A stretch of 64,000 nucleotides of DNA from Mesorhizobium huakuii (GCF_030160235.1 NZ_BSNY01000012.1:186001-250000); one strand, 5' to 3'; positions 1 to 9,009 are shown, counted from the stretch's first letter. Made by a program: numbers and translations. The notes: generated by a model not told the origin, from the sequence alone.

Positions 1-287
1 CGCTCGGCACGAAACGCAGCGACACGGTCTTCCACATCGTCTTTCCGGCCACGCTTCCGAACGTGCTCGACGTGTTGCGCGTCACCATGGGTTGGGCCTG
101 GACCTATCTCGTCGTCGCCGAACTCGTCGCCGCGCGCAGTGGGCTTGGCTACATCTCGCTCAAGGCCATGCGCGGCTTCCAGGTCGACGTCATCTTCATG
201 GCCATCGCCCTGATCGGCATCCTTGGCCTTTGCACCGACCAATTGTTCCGGGGCATCCGCCGCCTCGTCGCTCCCTGGGCCAATTGA
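1..287 (+). CDS. ABC importer permease, SsuC/TauC type (C-terminal part, cut by window edge)
   Basis: The reading frame is open from base 3 with no start inside the window, so only the last ~94 residues of an inner-membrane permease are visible. They contain the end of the cytoplasmic coupling loop and two hydrophobic segments. The stretch MGWAWTYLVVAELVAARSGL is nearly the same as the matching part of the permease at 34243-35106, which places it in the nitrate/sulfonate/taurine (BPD_transp_1) group. The ATPase starts 13 bases after the stop, so the two form one importer; the binding protein should lie upstream of the window. The substrate cannot be read from this fragment. Confidence 0.9.
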   Translation, partial: LGTKRSDTVFHIVFPATLPNVLDVLRVTMGWAWTYLVVAELVAARSGLGYISLKAMRGFQVDVIFMAIALIGILGLCTDQLFRGIRRLVAPWAN

Positions 288-300
288 GGAGTTCGTTGAC

Positions 301-1104
301 ATGGACGCCCTGACACTCGCCACGAAACCGAAGAGCTCCGACATCGCCATCGACAATGTGGCCCTGCGCTACGGCACGGGCGACAATGCGGTGCTGGCGC
401 TGGACGGCATCTCGTTCCATGTCGTGCCCAATGAGTTCTGCGTGATCGTCGGCCCATCCGGCTGCGGCAAGTCGAGCCTGCTCTATCTCATCGCCGGGCT
501 CGAGGAGCGCACCGGCGGCACGATCTCGGTCGGCGGCAAGCCGGTCACCGAGCCTGGCCCCGATCGCGGCATGGTGTTTCAGGCCTACACGCTGTTTCCC
601 TGGCTCACCGTGGCGCAGAACGTCGAATACGGCCCGAAGCGGAAAGGCATGCCGGCGGCCGAGCGCACGGCCATCGTCGAGCATTTCCTCCAGGAGGTCG
701 GCCTGGCGAAATTCGCCAACCACTACCCCTCGCAGCTGTCGGGCGGCATGAAGCAGCGCGTGGCGATTGCGCGCGCTCTCGCCAACGATCCGCAGGTGCT
801 GCTGATGGACGAACCCTTTGGCGCGCTCGACAGCCAGACCCGCCACTCAATGCAGAAGCTTTTGCTGAGGATCTGGGACCATTCCAAGAAAACCGTCCTG
901 TTCGTCACCCACGACATTGACGAGGCGATCCTGCTGGCGGACCGGGTGCTCGTCATGTCCGGCCGGCCCGGCCAGATCAAAAAGGAAATCCGCGTCGGCT
1001 TCTCGCGTCCGCGCAGCATGGACCTGGTCATGGAGCCCAACTTCATCGCCATGAAGCGGGAAATTCTCGAGCTGTTGAAGAACGACGAAGACGACGAGCA
1101 CTAA
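301..1104 (+). CDS. ABC importer ATPase, SsuB/TauB type
   Basis: A 267-residue ATP-binding subunit that powers the importer whose permease ends just upstream. Visible motifs are Walker A GPSGCGKSS (51-59), Q-loop around FQAYTLFP (93-100), signature LSGGMKQRVAIA (146-157), Walker B LLMDEPFGALD (167-177) and the H-loop in FVTHD. The family is the nitrate/sulfonate/taurine ATPase group and the length is normal. ATG 301 was chosen because GAGG sits at 286-289; an in-frame upstream start (223) would run back into the permease gene. It heads a plus-strand run of oxidative enzymes, so it probably feeds their substrate. Confidence 0.93.
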   Translation: MDALTLATKPKSSDIAIDNVALRYGTGDNAVLALDGISFHVVPNEFCVIVGPSGCGKSSLLYLIAGLEERTGGTISVGGKPVTEPGPDRGMVFQAYTLFPWLTVAQNVEYGPKRKGMPAAERTAIVEHFLQEVGLAKFANHYPSQLSGGMKQRVAIARALANDPQVLLMDEPFGALDSQTRHSMQKLLLRIWDHSKKTVLFVTHDIDEAILLADRVLVMSGRPGQIKKEIRVGFSRPRSMDLVMEPNFIAMKREILELLKNDEDDEH

Positions 1105-1150
1105 TGCATGTCGCCCAAAAGTGACGTCGGTTTTGGGAAGACGACATGCA
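1105..1150. repeat. Rhizobial-type palindromic repeat (class A)
   Basis: Inverted repeat: TGCATGTCG (1105-1113) pairs with CGACATGCA (1142-1150), and the inner CCCAAAA (1114-1120) pairs with TTTTGGG (1131-1137). It begins directly after the ATPase stop. Intergenic palindromes of this form are common in Rhizobiales genomes (from general knowledge). The right arm contains an ATG at 1146 in frame with the next gene. Confidence 0.8.
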
Positions 1151-1166
1151 TGAAACGAAAACCGGC

Positions 1167-2771
1167 ATGAGCATCGCGGCCGCGGAATTCGACTATATCG
1201 TCATCGGCGCGGGCTCGGCCGGTTGCGTCCTCGCCAACAGGCTGAGCGCCAACCCCGCAGCCCGTGTCTGCCTGATCGAGGCCGGCGGCAGTGACGACCG
1301 CACAAGGGTGCGCGTGCCGGCCGGCATCCTTTCGCTCTACGGCAATCCGAACTTCGACTACGGCTACAAGGGCGTGCCGCAGCCGCTGCTCAACAACCGT
1401 CGCATACCGGTAAACCGGGGCAAGCTTCTCGGCGGGTCGAGTTCGATCAATTCGATGGTCTATATCCGCGGCGCAGCACAAGACTACGACGAGTGGGCGG
1501 CACTTGGCTGCGCGGGTTGGTCCTATGCCGACGTCTTGCCTGTCTTCAAGAAACTGGAGCGGAACCTGCTGTCGCAGAGCCCGGTCTATCACGGCTTCGA
1601 CGGCGAACTGCTGGTCGACGTTCCGCGCGACCCCAACGACGTATCCCGCCTGTGGGTAGAGGCGGGCCAGAGCATCGGCCTGCCCGAAAACCGCGACTTC
1701 AATGCCGATGGCCAGCTCGGCCTCGGCATCTACAACGTCACCCAGGACAAGGGCCAGCGTTTCTCGGCCTATTCGGCCTTCGTCCGGCCGGTTCTCGGCC
1801 GCCCGAACCTCCAGGTGCTGTCGGGTGTCGAGGTGCTCGATCTGGCGATCGAAAGCGGGCGCGTCACCGGCGTCAATGTGATCAGGGACGGAGCGGCCCA
1901 AAGGCTGGCATGCCGCGCCGAAGTCGTCCTGAGTGCGGGCGCGATCGGATCGCCGCGCATCCTGCTTGCGTCCGGCATCGGCCCGGCCAAGGAACTGAAG
2001 GCGTCGGGGATAGAACCGGTGATGAATGTGCCGGGCGTCGGCAAGAATTTGCGCGACCATGTCGACGGCATGATCACCGTGCGGTCGAACAGCACCAGGA
2101 CGCTCGGACTGTCGCTCGCCAATCTGCCGGCGATGCTGGCTGCGCCCTTTCAGTATTTCGTCCGGCGCAAGGGCATGCTGACGACCAACTATGTCGAAGC
2201 CGGTGGCTTCGCCAGGACGAAATATGCCGGCGATGTTCCCGACGTCCAATTCCACTTTGTCCCGGGTTATCGCAGCCATCGCGGCCGGCTTGTCGAATAC
2301 GGCCACGGCTACGCCGTGCACACCTGCGTGCTGCGGCCAGGAAGCGTCGGCGAAATCACGCTCGAGCGCGACGGCACCCGCCGCAACGTGCTGATCGATC
2401 ACCGCTTCTTCCGTGACGGGCAGGATGCCTTGACCCTGGTCGAAGGCATCAAGCTGGCGCGCTCGATCCTGGCTGCGCCGGTCTTTGCCGCTATTCGCGG
2501 ACCGGAAATCCTGCCGGGACCCGATGTCGTCACCGATGATGAGATCCTCGCCTATCTGCGTGCCGAGGCGCTGACCGTCTATCACCCGGTCGGCACGGCC
2601 AAGATGGGCAACGACGCCATGGCGGTTATCGATCCCGCAAGCCTCAAGGTGCGCGGCTTCGACAATCTGCGGGTGGCGGACGCCTCGATCATGCCGACGC
2701 TGATTGGCGGCAATACCAATGCGCCATCCATGATGATCGGCGAAAAAGCGGCCACCGCGATACTGTCATAG
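1167..2771 (+). CDS. GMC-family FAD-dependent alcohol/choline-type dehydrogenase
   Basis: A glucose-methanol-choline oxidoreductase of 534 residues that should oxidise an alcohol to an aldehyde with FAD. The Rossmann motif VIGAGSAG is at residues 12-19, the GMC signature region follows around RGKLLGGSSSIN, and the C-terminal catalytic pair is seen as YHPVGTAKMG (His) and GGNTNAPSMM (Asn). ATG 1167 places the FAD motif close to the N-terminus, as usual in the family. The upstream in-frame ATG 1146 lies inside a palindromic repeat and adds only seven residues (MHETKTG). BetA-like choline dehydrogenase is the nearest characterised relative, but the substrate is unknown. The aldehyde dehydrogenase at 5356 is the likely next step. 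Confidence 0.9.
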   Translation: MSIAAAEFDYIVIGAGSAGCVLANRLSANPAARVCLIEAGGSDDRTRVRVPAGILSLYGNPNFDYGYKGVPQPLLNNRRIPVNRGKLLGGSSSINSMVYIRGAAQDYDEWAALGCAGWSYADVLPVFKKLERNLLSQSPVYHGFDGELLVDVPRDPNDVSRLWVEAGQSIGLPENRDFNADGQLGLGIYNVTQDKGQRFSAYSAFVRPVLGRPNLQVLSGVEVLDLAIESGRVTGVNVIRDGAAQRLACRAEVVLSAGAIGSPRILLASGIGPAKELKASGIEPVMNVPGVGKNLRDHVDGMITVRSNSTRTLGLSLANLPAMLAAPFQYFVRRKGMLTTNYVEAGGFARTKYAGDVPDVQFHFVPGYRSHRGRLVEYGHGYAVHTCVLRPGSVGEITLERDGTRRNVLIDHRFFRDGQDALTLVEGIKLARSILAAPVFAAIRGPEILPGPDVVTDDEILAYLRAEALTVYHPVGTAKMGNDAMAVIDPASLKVRGFDNLRVADASIMPTLIGGNTNAPSMMIGEKAATAILS

Positions 2772-2917
2772 GCTTCGCTTTGTCTTCGGCCCGGCATTTA
2801 GGGACAAGCTAACCACTGCCACGTGAAATCGTAATTTTCGCTAATCAGTCCCTCCAGTACACCAGCGATCTGACCTCCTCGCATCCGCAGAAACTCTTGG
2901 GGGGAAAGGACGCAGAA

Positions 2918-4189
2918 ATGTCGGTGGAAAAAATAGACACGCTTGTCGTCGGCGGTGGCCAGGCGGGGGTGGCTATGTCTGAGCATCTGAGCAAATGCGG
3001 CGTGCCGCATCTCGTTCTCGAGCGTGGCCGGATCGCCGAGCGCTGGCGTTCGCAGCGGTGGGACTCGCTCGTTGCCAATGGGCCGGCCTGGCATGACCGT
3101 TTCCCGGGCATGGAATTTCCCGTGACGGGTCCTGACGGCTTTCCCTCCAAGGAGGAGGTTGCCGACTATTTCGCCGCCTATGCAAGGCAGATCAATGCGC
3201 CGATCCGCTGCGGCGTCGAGGTCAGGCTCGTGCAGAGAAATGTCGGTCGACCCGGGTTCCGCGTCGAGACGTCGGGCGGGGTGATCGAAGCCAACAGCAT
3301 CGTCGCGGCGACCGGACCTTTCCAGGTCCCCGTCATCCCCGCGCTGGTTCCCGGCGATTTGAATATTCTGCAGATTCATTCCAGCGCGTATCGCAACCCC
3401 GGACAATTGCCGAAGGGCGCGGTGCTGGTGGTCGGAGCGGGATCGTCAGGTGTGCAGATCGCCGATGAGCTTCAGCGCTCGGGGCGGCGCGTCTACCTCT
3501 CGGTCGGTCCGCATGATCGCCCGCCGCGCGCCTATCGCGGGCGCGATTTCTGCTGGTGGCTTGGCGTTCTCGGCAAATGGGATCTCGAAACCCCGGGACC
3601 CGGTACGGAACATGTCACGATCGCGGTGAGCGGCGCACGTGGCGGCGAGACGATCGATTTTCGTCGGCTTGCCGCCCAGGGGCTTACCCTGGTTGGCATG
3701 ACCAAGACATATCAGGACGGCGTGCTGACCTTCGCGCCCGACCTGGCGAAGAACATCGCCCGCGGTGACGCCAACCTGATGTCGTTGCTGGACGAGGCCG
3801 ACGCCTATGTCGCGCGCAACGGTCTCGACCTTCCGCAGGAGCCCGCGGCCCGTCGGATCGACCCGGATCCGGAATGCCTGGCCAATCCGCTTCGTGAGCT
3901 CGATCTTGCCGAGGCCGGGATAGCGGCGATTATCTGGGCGACAGGCTTTGCCGTCGATTACAGCTGGCTGAAGGTCGATGCTTTTGACGAGAAGGGCCGG
4001 CCAAGGCATCAGCGCGGTGTCTCGACCGAGCCCGGGATCTATTTTCTCGGCCTGCCTTGGCAGTCGCGAAGAGGGTCGAGTTTCATCTGGGGTGTCTGGC
4101 ATGATGCCAAGCATGTCGCCGACCGTATTTCGACGCAGCGCAAATATCTGGCCTATCACGCCGCACGGCGCGAGACAGTGGACGCCTGA
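2918..4189 (+). CDS. NAD(P)/FAD-dependent flavoprotein, CzcO/flavin monooxygenase-like
   Basis: A 423-residue two-dinucleotide-fold flavoprotein. VVGGGQAG (10-17) is the FAD Rossmann motif and VLVVGAGSSGVQIAD (about 168-182) is the NAD(P) motif. The FERWR-like stretch LERGRIAERWRSQRWDSL fits the CzcO/FMO group, which N- or S-oxygenates or carries out Baeyer-Villiger oxidation. ATG 2918 has GGGGGAAAGGA at 2900-2910 in front; the longer TTG frame (2897) would overlap this Shine-Dalgarno sequence. It is separated from the GMC gene by 146 bases with no other gene, and is followed closely by the Rid and DUF1028 genes. The substrate is unknown. Confidence 0.85.
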   Translation: MSVEKIDTLVVGGGQAGVAMSEHLSKCGVPHLVLERGRIAERWRSQRWDSLVANGPAWHDRFPGMEFPVTGPDGFPSKEEVADYFAAYARQINAPIRCGVEVRLVQRNVGRPGFRVETSGGVIEANSIVAATGPFQVPVIPALVPGDLNILQIHSSAYRNPGQLPKGAVLVVGAGSSGVQIADELQRSGRRVYLSVGPHDRPPRAYRGRDFCWWLGVLGKWDLETPGPGTEHVTIAVSGARGGETIDFRRLAAQGLTLVGMTKTYQDGVLTFAPDLAKNIARGDANLMSLLDEADAYVARNGLDLPQEPAARRIDPDPECLANPLRELDLAEAGIAAIIWATGFAVDYSWLKVDAFDEKGRPRHQRGVSTEPGIYFLGLPWQSRRGSSFIWGVWHDAKHVADRISTQRKYLAYHAARRETVDA

Positions 4190-4233
4190 CCGGCGCTGAC
4201 GACAGCCACGAGCCCGATCTGATGGAGACCAGT

Positions 4234-4650
4234 ATGGCGCATACGAGAATCCGCAAGTTCAACACCAAGGATACCTATCCCGAGCAGAAGCTCGACAATG
4301 ATCTGTGCCAGGCGGTCGTCACGCGGGGCGGCCGGACAGTCTATCTGCGCGGCCAGTGTCCGCAGGATCTCGACACCGCCAAGAATATCGGCAGCCACGA
4401 TCCGGCCGAGCAGACGCACAAGGTGATGCAGAACATCAGGCAGCTCATCGAGGAATGCGGCGGCACCATGGAACATCTGGTCAAGGTGGTCGTCTACATC
4501 ACCGATGTGCGCCACCGCGAGGCGGTTTACCGCACCATGGGCGAGTACATCAAAGGCGTGCATCCCGTCTCGACCGGTCTCGTCGTGTCGGCCCTGGCGC
4601 GGCCGGACTGGCTGGTCGAGATCGACGGCACCGCCGTAATCCCGGATTGA
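4234..4650 (+). CDS. Rid (YjgF/YER057c/UK114) family protein lacking the RidA arginine
   Basis: A 138-residue Rid-superfamily protein. RidA enzymes hydrolyse reactive imines/enamines; their catalytic Arg lies in a P-A-R-S-type motif. Here the matching stretch reads HPVSTGLVVSAL, so that Arg is replaced by Ser. Deaminase activity is therefore doubtful and this is one of the other Rid subgroups. ATG 4234 has GGAG at 4224-4227; ATG 4222 in frame is possible and adds four residues. The DUF1028 gene starts 4 bases after the stop. Rid paralogues of this kind are often found in catabolic operons for amino compounds, which fits the surrounding oxidoreductases. Confidence 0.88.
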   Translation: MAHTRIRKFNTKDTYPEQKLDNDLCQAVVTRGGRTVYLRGQCPQDLDTAKNIGSHDPAEQTHKVMQNIRQLIEECGGTMEHLVKVVVYITDVRHREAVYRTMGEYIKGVHPVSTGLVVSALARPDWLVEIDGTAVIPD

Positions 4651-4654
4651 TGCC

Positions 4655-5329
4655 ATGACCTTTTCCATCGTCGCGCGGTGTGGCCGCACCGGCATGTTCG
4701 GCGTCGCGGTCTCGTCTTCCTCTCCGGCGGTGGCAGCGCGCTGTGCTTATGCGCAGGCGGGCGTGGGGGCGGTCGCCAGCCAGAACGTCACCGATCCGAC
4801 GCTCGGCACAAGAGGGCTCGAACTGCTGGCACGCGGTGCTTCGGCCGCCGAGGCGGTCGCCATCCTGAAACGCACCGGCGCCTGGAGCGACTACCGGCAG
4901 GTGCTGGCTGTCGACATCGCCGGGACCACCGCGATCCATTCCGGGCCTAGGGCGCTTGGCATCTGGGCGGAAGCGCGTGCGGAAAATGTCGCCTGCGGCG
5001 GCAACATGCTGGCCCATGACGGCGTGCCGCAAGCCATGGTCGAGGCCTTCCTGGCTTCGGACGGGCATCTCGGCGACCGCCTGATCGCGACCATGCGCGC
5101 CGCGCTGAAGGCAGGCGGCGAGGCGGGTCCGGTGCATTCGGCTGGAATGAAGCTGGTGCGCGAGGTCGCCTGGCCGGTCGCGGATCTGCGCTGCGACTGG
5201 AGTGAGGGCTGCCCGATCGAGGAACTGGCGGCGTTGTGGGATCGCTACAAGCCGCAGCTCGATGCCTACGTGACCCGCGCGATCAATCCGTCCGACGCGC
5301 CGAGCTATGGCGTTCCAGGCGACGAATAA
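4655..5329 (+). CDS. DUF1028 family protein (Ntn-hydrolase-like fold)
   Basis: A 224-residue protein opening with MTFSIVARC and followed by GMFGVAVSSSSPAVAARC, the typical N-terminal signature of DUF1028 proteins. The family resembles Ntn hydrolases in fold but its biochemical role is not settled. Motifs such as ASQNVTDPTLG and the later GGNMLAHDGV are typical of the family, and the length is normal. It sits 4 bases after the Rid gene and 26 bases before the aldehyde dehydrogenase start, so it is almost certainly cotranscribed. An amide or imine hydrolysis role linked to the Rid protein is only an inference. Confidence 0.88.
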   Translation: MTFSIVARCGRTGMFGVAVSSSSPAVAARCAYAQAGVGAVASQNVTDPTLGTRGLELLARGASAAEAVAILKRTGAWSDYRQVLAVDIAGTTAIHSGPRALGIWAEARAENVACGGNMLAHDGVPQAMVEAFLASDGHLGDRLIATMRAALKAGGEAGPVHSAGMKLVREVAWPVADLRCDWSEGCPIEELAALWDRYKPQLDAYVTRAINPSDAPSYGVPGDE

Positions 5330-5355
5330 TCAAGACACGGCCGGGGGCACCAGTC

Positions 5356-6846
5356 ATGAACGAACTCAGTCACAAGGACTGGATCGGCAAGGCATCCGCG
5401 ATCCGTTTTCGCGACAGGGCGTTCATCGACGGCAAGACGGTCCCCGCGCGTTCGGGCCGAACCTTCGCCAGCATCAATCCGGCCACCGGCGAAACACTGG
5501 CCGCGGTGGCGTCCTGCGGCGAGGAAGATGTCGATCTGGCCGTTGCTGCGGCGCGCCGCAGTTTCGAGGCCGGTATCTGGTCACGTACAAGTCCGGCGCA
5601 CCGCAAGGAGGTACTGCTGCGGCTGGCCCAGCTGCTGCGCGAAAACCTGCAGGAGCTTGCCCTGCTCGAGTCGCTCGACATGGGCAAGCTCGTCACGGAT
5701 GCGGCGACTGTCGACGTCCCCGGCTCAGCGGCGATCTTCCAGTGGTATGGCGAGGCCATCGACAAGATCTACGACGAAGTGGCGCCGACCGGCGGCAACG
5801 ATCTGGTGCTGGTGCGGCGGGAGCCGCTCGGCGTGGTCGGTGCCGTGGTGCCGTGGAATTTCCCGCTCGACATGGCGACCTGGAAGTGCGCGCCCGCGCT
5901 GGCGGCGGGCAATTCGGTGGTGCTGAAGCCGGCGGAGCAGTCGCCTTTCTCGGCGCTCAGGCTGGCGGAGCTCGCCATGGAGGCGGGCCTGCCCGCCGGC
6001 GTGCTCAATGTCGTGCCTGGCCTTGGCGAGACGGCCGGGCAGGCGCTCGGCCGCCACATGGACGTGGATTGCCTTGCCTTCACCGGATCGACCTCGGTCG
6101 GCAAGATGTTCCTGCAGTATTCGGGTCAGTCGAACATGAAGCAGGTCTGGCTCGAGACAGGCGGCAAGAGCCCGAACCTTGTCTTCGCCGATTGCGGCGA
6201 TCTCGATGCGGCGGCCGACATGGCGGCATTCGGCATCTTCTTCAACCAGGGCGAGGTTTGTTCCGCCAATTCGCGCCTGCTCGTCGAACGCTCCATCAAG
6301 GATGCCTTCGTGGAGAAACTGGCTGAGCGGGCGGCGGCCACCCAGCCCGGCGATCCGCTCGACCCGGCCTCGAAAATGGGCGCCATGGTCGATGCCCGCC
6401 ACGCCGCCAGCGTCATGCGCTTCGTCGAGGCCGGCAAGAAGACCGCGCGCCTGGTTGCTGGCGGCGACCGGGTCACGGTCAACGGCCGAGGCAGCTTCAT
6501 ACAGCCCACCATCTTCGACAATGTCGACCATGACGACCCGATTGCCAGGGATGAGATATTCGGGCCGGTGCTTTCGGTCATTGCCTTCGACGATGAGGAA
6601 CAGGCTATCCGCATCGCCAATGACAGCCCGTACGGGCTGGCGGCATCGCTGTGGACCGACAGTCTTTCGCGTGCGCACCGCGTCGCCGGGCGACTGCGCG
6701 CCGGCACCGTTTCCGTCAACACGGTCGACGCGCTGAGTCCGATGACGCCGTTCGGCGGGATCAAGCAATCCGGCTTTGGCCGCGACCTGTCGCTGCACGC
6801 GCTGGACAAGTACACCGCGCTGAAAACGACATGGATCAAATACTGA
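5356..6846 (+). CDS. NAD(P)-dependent aldehyde dehydrogenase (PuuC/BetB-like)
   Basis: A 496-residue aldehyde dehydrogenase. It carries PWNFPLDMATWK (cofactor-binding Asn/Lys region), FTGSTSVGK, the general-base glutamate in LETGGKSPN, and the catalytic cysteine in FNQGEVCSANSR. The closest described types are gamma-glutamyl-gamma-aminobutyraldehyde and betaine aldehyde dehydrogenases, so an amino-aldehyde substrate is plausible. ATG 5356 follows the DUF1028 stop; the open frame extends back to 5236 but would overlap that gene. It probably oxidises the aldehyde made by the GMC enzyme at 1167. Confidence 0.92.
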   Translation: MNELSHKDWIGKASAIRFRDRAFIDGKTVPARSGRTFASINPATGETLAAVASCGEEDVDLAVAAARRSFEAGIWSRTSPAHRKEVLLRLAQLLRENLQELALLESLDMGKLVTDAATVDVPGSAAIFQWYGEAIDKIYDEVAPTGGNDLVLVRREPLGVVGAVVPWNFPLDMATWKCAPALAAGNSVVLKPAEQSPFSALRLAELAMEAGLPAGVLNVVPGLGETAGQALGRHMDVDCLAFTGSTSVGKMFLQYSGQSNMKQVWLETGGKSPNLVFADCGDLDAAADMAAFGIFFNQGEVCSANSRLLVERSIKDAFVEKLAERAAATQPGDPLDPASKMGAMVDARHAASVMRFVEAGKKTARLVAGGDRVTVNGRGSFIQPTIFDNVDHDDPIARDEIFGPVLSVIAFDDEEQAIRIANDSPYGLAASLWTDSLSRAHRVAGRLRAGTVSVNTVDALSPMTPFGGIKQSGFGRDLSLHALDKYTALKTTWIKY

Positions 6847-6896
6847 AGCCGCGCGGGCGCTTGATCGCGGCGCCCAAACCGGCGACATAGAAGCCC

Positions 6897-7832
6897 ATGC
6901 CGCTACGCTTCACGCTGAGACAACTGGAATATTTCGTCGCCGTCGGCGAAGCCGGCTCCATTACCAAGGCGGCCGAACAGGTCAATGTTTCACCCCCCTC
7001 GATCTCGGCGTCTATCGCGCAGCTGGAGGCCGAGTTCGGCGTCCAGCTTTTTGTCCGCAAGCATTCGCATGGCCTGTCGCTCACGGCCGGCGGGCGCGTT
7101 TTCCTCAAGGAGGCCGCCAGGCTGCTGGCCGACGCCGACGCTTTGCACGATATCGCCGGCGATATCGCCGAGAAGGTGCGCGGGCCGCTGGCGGTCGGAT
7201 GCCTGCTCACCTTCGCGCAGATCGTCATGCCGACGCTGCGCGCCAAGTTCGAGCGCGCCTATCCCGAGGTGCGGTTCCGGCAGTTCGAACGCAACCAGGG
7301 GCAGTTGCTCGAGATGTTGCAGCGCGGCGAAATCGACGCAGCCCTGACCTACGATCTCGAACTGTCGCAGGACACGACGTTCGAACCGCTGATGCTGGTG
7401 CCGGCCTATGTCATGCTGCCAGAGGGGCACCGCTTCGCCGGCAAGGCTTCCATCACGACGGAAGAACTGGCCGACGAGCCGATGGTGCTGCTCGACCTGC
7501 CATACAGCCGCGAATACTTTCTCTCGGCCTTCCAGATGCGAGGCATCAGGCCCAATATTGCGGAGCGCACCGGCGACATCGCGGTGATGCGGTCGATGGT
7601 CGCAAACGGCTTCGGCTACGGCATTGCCAACATGCGGCCGCTCAACACGCTGGCGCCCGACGGCAAGCCGCTGGTCTTCGTGCCCTTGGCGGGGGATTTG
7701 CGGCCGCTGACCATGGGGGTCGCCTTGCCCAATGCCGAGCACCGCACGCAGACGGTGCAGGCATTCATCGATCATTGCCGCCGTTTTGTCGTCGAACAGG
7801 GCGTGTTCGGCAGTGGGAGGGTTGTGGAATAG
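6897..7832 (+). CDS. LysR-family transcriptional regulator
   Basis: A 311-residue LysR regulator. The winged helix-turn-helix occupies residues 1-65 (FTLRQLEYFVAVGEAGSITK, then NVSPPSISASIAQLE), followed by a periplasmic-binding-protein-like effector domain. It lies 50 bases after the aldehyde dehydrogenase on the same strand, so it is probably the last gene of that operon and its local regulator. No clear T-N11-A operator was picked out. Its stop nearly meets the stop of the opposite-strand ArgE-like gene (10 bases between). Confidence 0.93.
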   Translation: MPLRFTLRQLEYFVAVGEAGSITKAAEQVNVSPPSISASIAQLEAEFGVQLFVRKHSHGLSLTAGGRVFLKEAARLLADADALHDIAGDIAEKVRGPLAVGCLLTFAQIVMPTLRAKFERAYPEVRFRQFERNQGQLLEMLQRGEIDAALTYDLELSQDTTFEPLMLVPAYVMLPEGHRFAGKASITTEELADEPMVLLDLPYSREYFLSAFQMRGIRPNIAERTGDIAVMRSMVANGFGYGIANMRPLNTLAPDGKPLVFVPLAGDLRPLTMGVALPNAEHRTQTVQAFIDHCRRFVVEQGVFGSGRVVE

Positions 7833-7842
7833 AGGCGTTCCG

Positions 7843-9009
7843 TCACGCCGGCTGAAGCCGGTGATCGGCAAGCCGCCGCAGCAAATTGTCCAGCATGTCG
7901 TCGCAGCGGCGCAGCTGCTCGGCGCTGACGAATTCGTCCGGCCTGTGCCCTTGTGCCATCGAGCCCGGTCCGCACACGATGGTCGGCGTGCCGAGGTCGC
8001 GGCTGAACAGTCCGCCTTCGGTGCCGAAGGCGACCTTGATGGTGTCGTTGGCCCCGGTCAGCGACTTCACGAAGGCGACAGCCTGCGAATTCGCCGGCGT
8101 GTCCAGGCCCGGATAGGTGTTGGTGATGTCGATATCGATGGCCGCCTCCGGCGCGATCGCCGAGGCGGCAGCGGCGATGCGTTGCGCTTCGGCGCGCAAC
8201 GCATCGAGGATTAGGTCTGGATTGTCGGCCGCGACATTGCGGATCTCGAAGTCGAGCTGGCACAGGTTCGGCACGATGTTGAGCGCCACGCCGGCATTCA
8301 TCTTGCCGACATGGACGGTTGTGTACGGAATGTCATAGTCGCCGTCGCGCGCGCCGCCGCTGGCCAGCCTGTCCTGTTCCCGGCGCAGTGCGGAGACGAA
8401 GTCGCAGCCGAGATGAATGGCGTTGAGCGCCAGGGGAGCGAGCGCCGAATGACCTTCGCGTCCCCTGCAGATGGCGCGTGCCGCGAGCTTGCCCTTGTGG
8501 CCAGTCGCCACCTGCATGTTGGTCGGCTCGCCGACGATGCACAGAAGAGGTCGGTGCGGCGCCGAACGCAGCATGTCGATCAAGCTGTGCACGCCGATGC
8601 AGCCGACCTCCTCGTCGTAGGAAAGCGCCAGATGCAAGGGTGTTCGCAGATCCATTTTCGCGGCCTTGAGACACGCAGTGAGAGCGCAGGCGACGAAACC
8701 CTTCATGTCGGCGGCACCTCGGCCGTACAGCCTGCCGTCGCGCGCGGTCATCTCGAAGGGCGGCAGCGTCCAATCCTGTCCGTCGATGGGGACGACGTCG
8801 GTATGGCCGGACAGCATGACACCGGGCGCGTCGGCCGGCCCGATAGTGACGAACAAGTTAGCCTTGTGGCCATCCGGACTGCGGATAATCTGGCAAGCAA
8901 TGCCATATGCCGAAAGCAGCTCCGTCACATAGCCGATGAGGTCGAGGTTCGAGTCGCGGCTGACCGTCGGAAAGGCGATCAGCTTTTCAAGGATTTCGAT
9001 GCTGTCCAT
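7843..9009 (-). CDS. Acetylornithine deacetylase-like M20 metallopeptidase (ArgE family)
   Basis: A 388-residue M20 amidohydrolase. Metal-site motifs are visible: SGHTDVVP (His, Asp), GAADMKGF (bridging Asp), and SYDEEVGCIGV (catalytic Glu and ligand Glu). It would cleave an N-acyl amino acid in the cytoplasm. It is divergent from the dimethylamine/trimethylamine-dehydrogenase-like gene, not next to arginine genes, so a catabolic N-deacylase is as likely as arginine biosynthesis. The 278-base upstream region carries a perfect 9-bp inverted repeat likely to control both genes. Confidence 0.88.
   Translation of the reverse strand: MDSIEILEKLIAFPTVSRDSNLDLIGYVTELLSAYGIACQIIRSPDGHKANLFVTIGPADAPGVMLSGHTDVVPIDGQDWTLPPFEMTARDGRLYGRGAADMKGFVACALTACLKAAKMDLRTPLHLALSYDEEVGCIGVHSLIDMLRSAPHRPLLCIVGEPTNMQVATGHKGKLAARAICRGREGHSALAPLALNAIHLGCDFVSALRREQDRLASGGARDGDYDIPYTTVHVGKMNAGVALNIVPNLCQLDFEIRNVAADNPDLILDALRAEAQRIAAAASAIAPEAAIDIDITNTYPGLDTPANSQAVAFVKSLTGANDTIKVAFGTEGGLFSRDLGTPTIVCGPGSMAQGHRPDEFVSAEQLRRCDDMLDNLLRRLADHRLQPA

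Noticed and set aside
1101-2585. A 494-codon minus-strand frame opposite the GMC gene
   Set aside because: Shadow frame; the plus strand encodes a complete GMC oxidoreductase.
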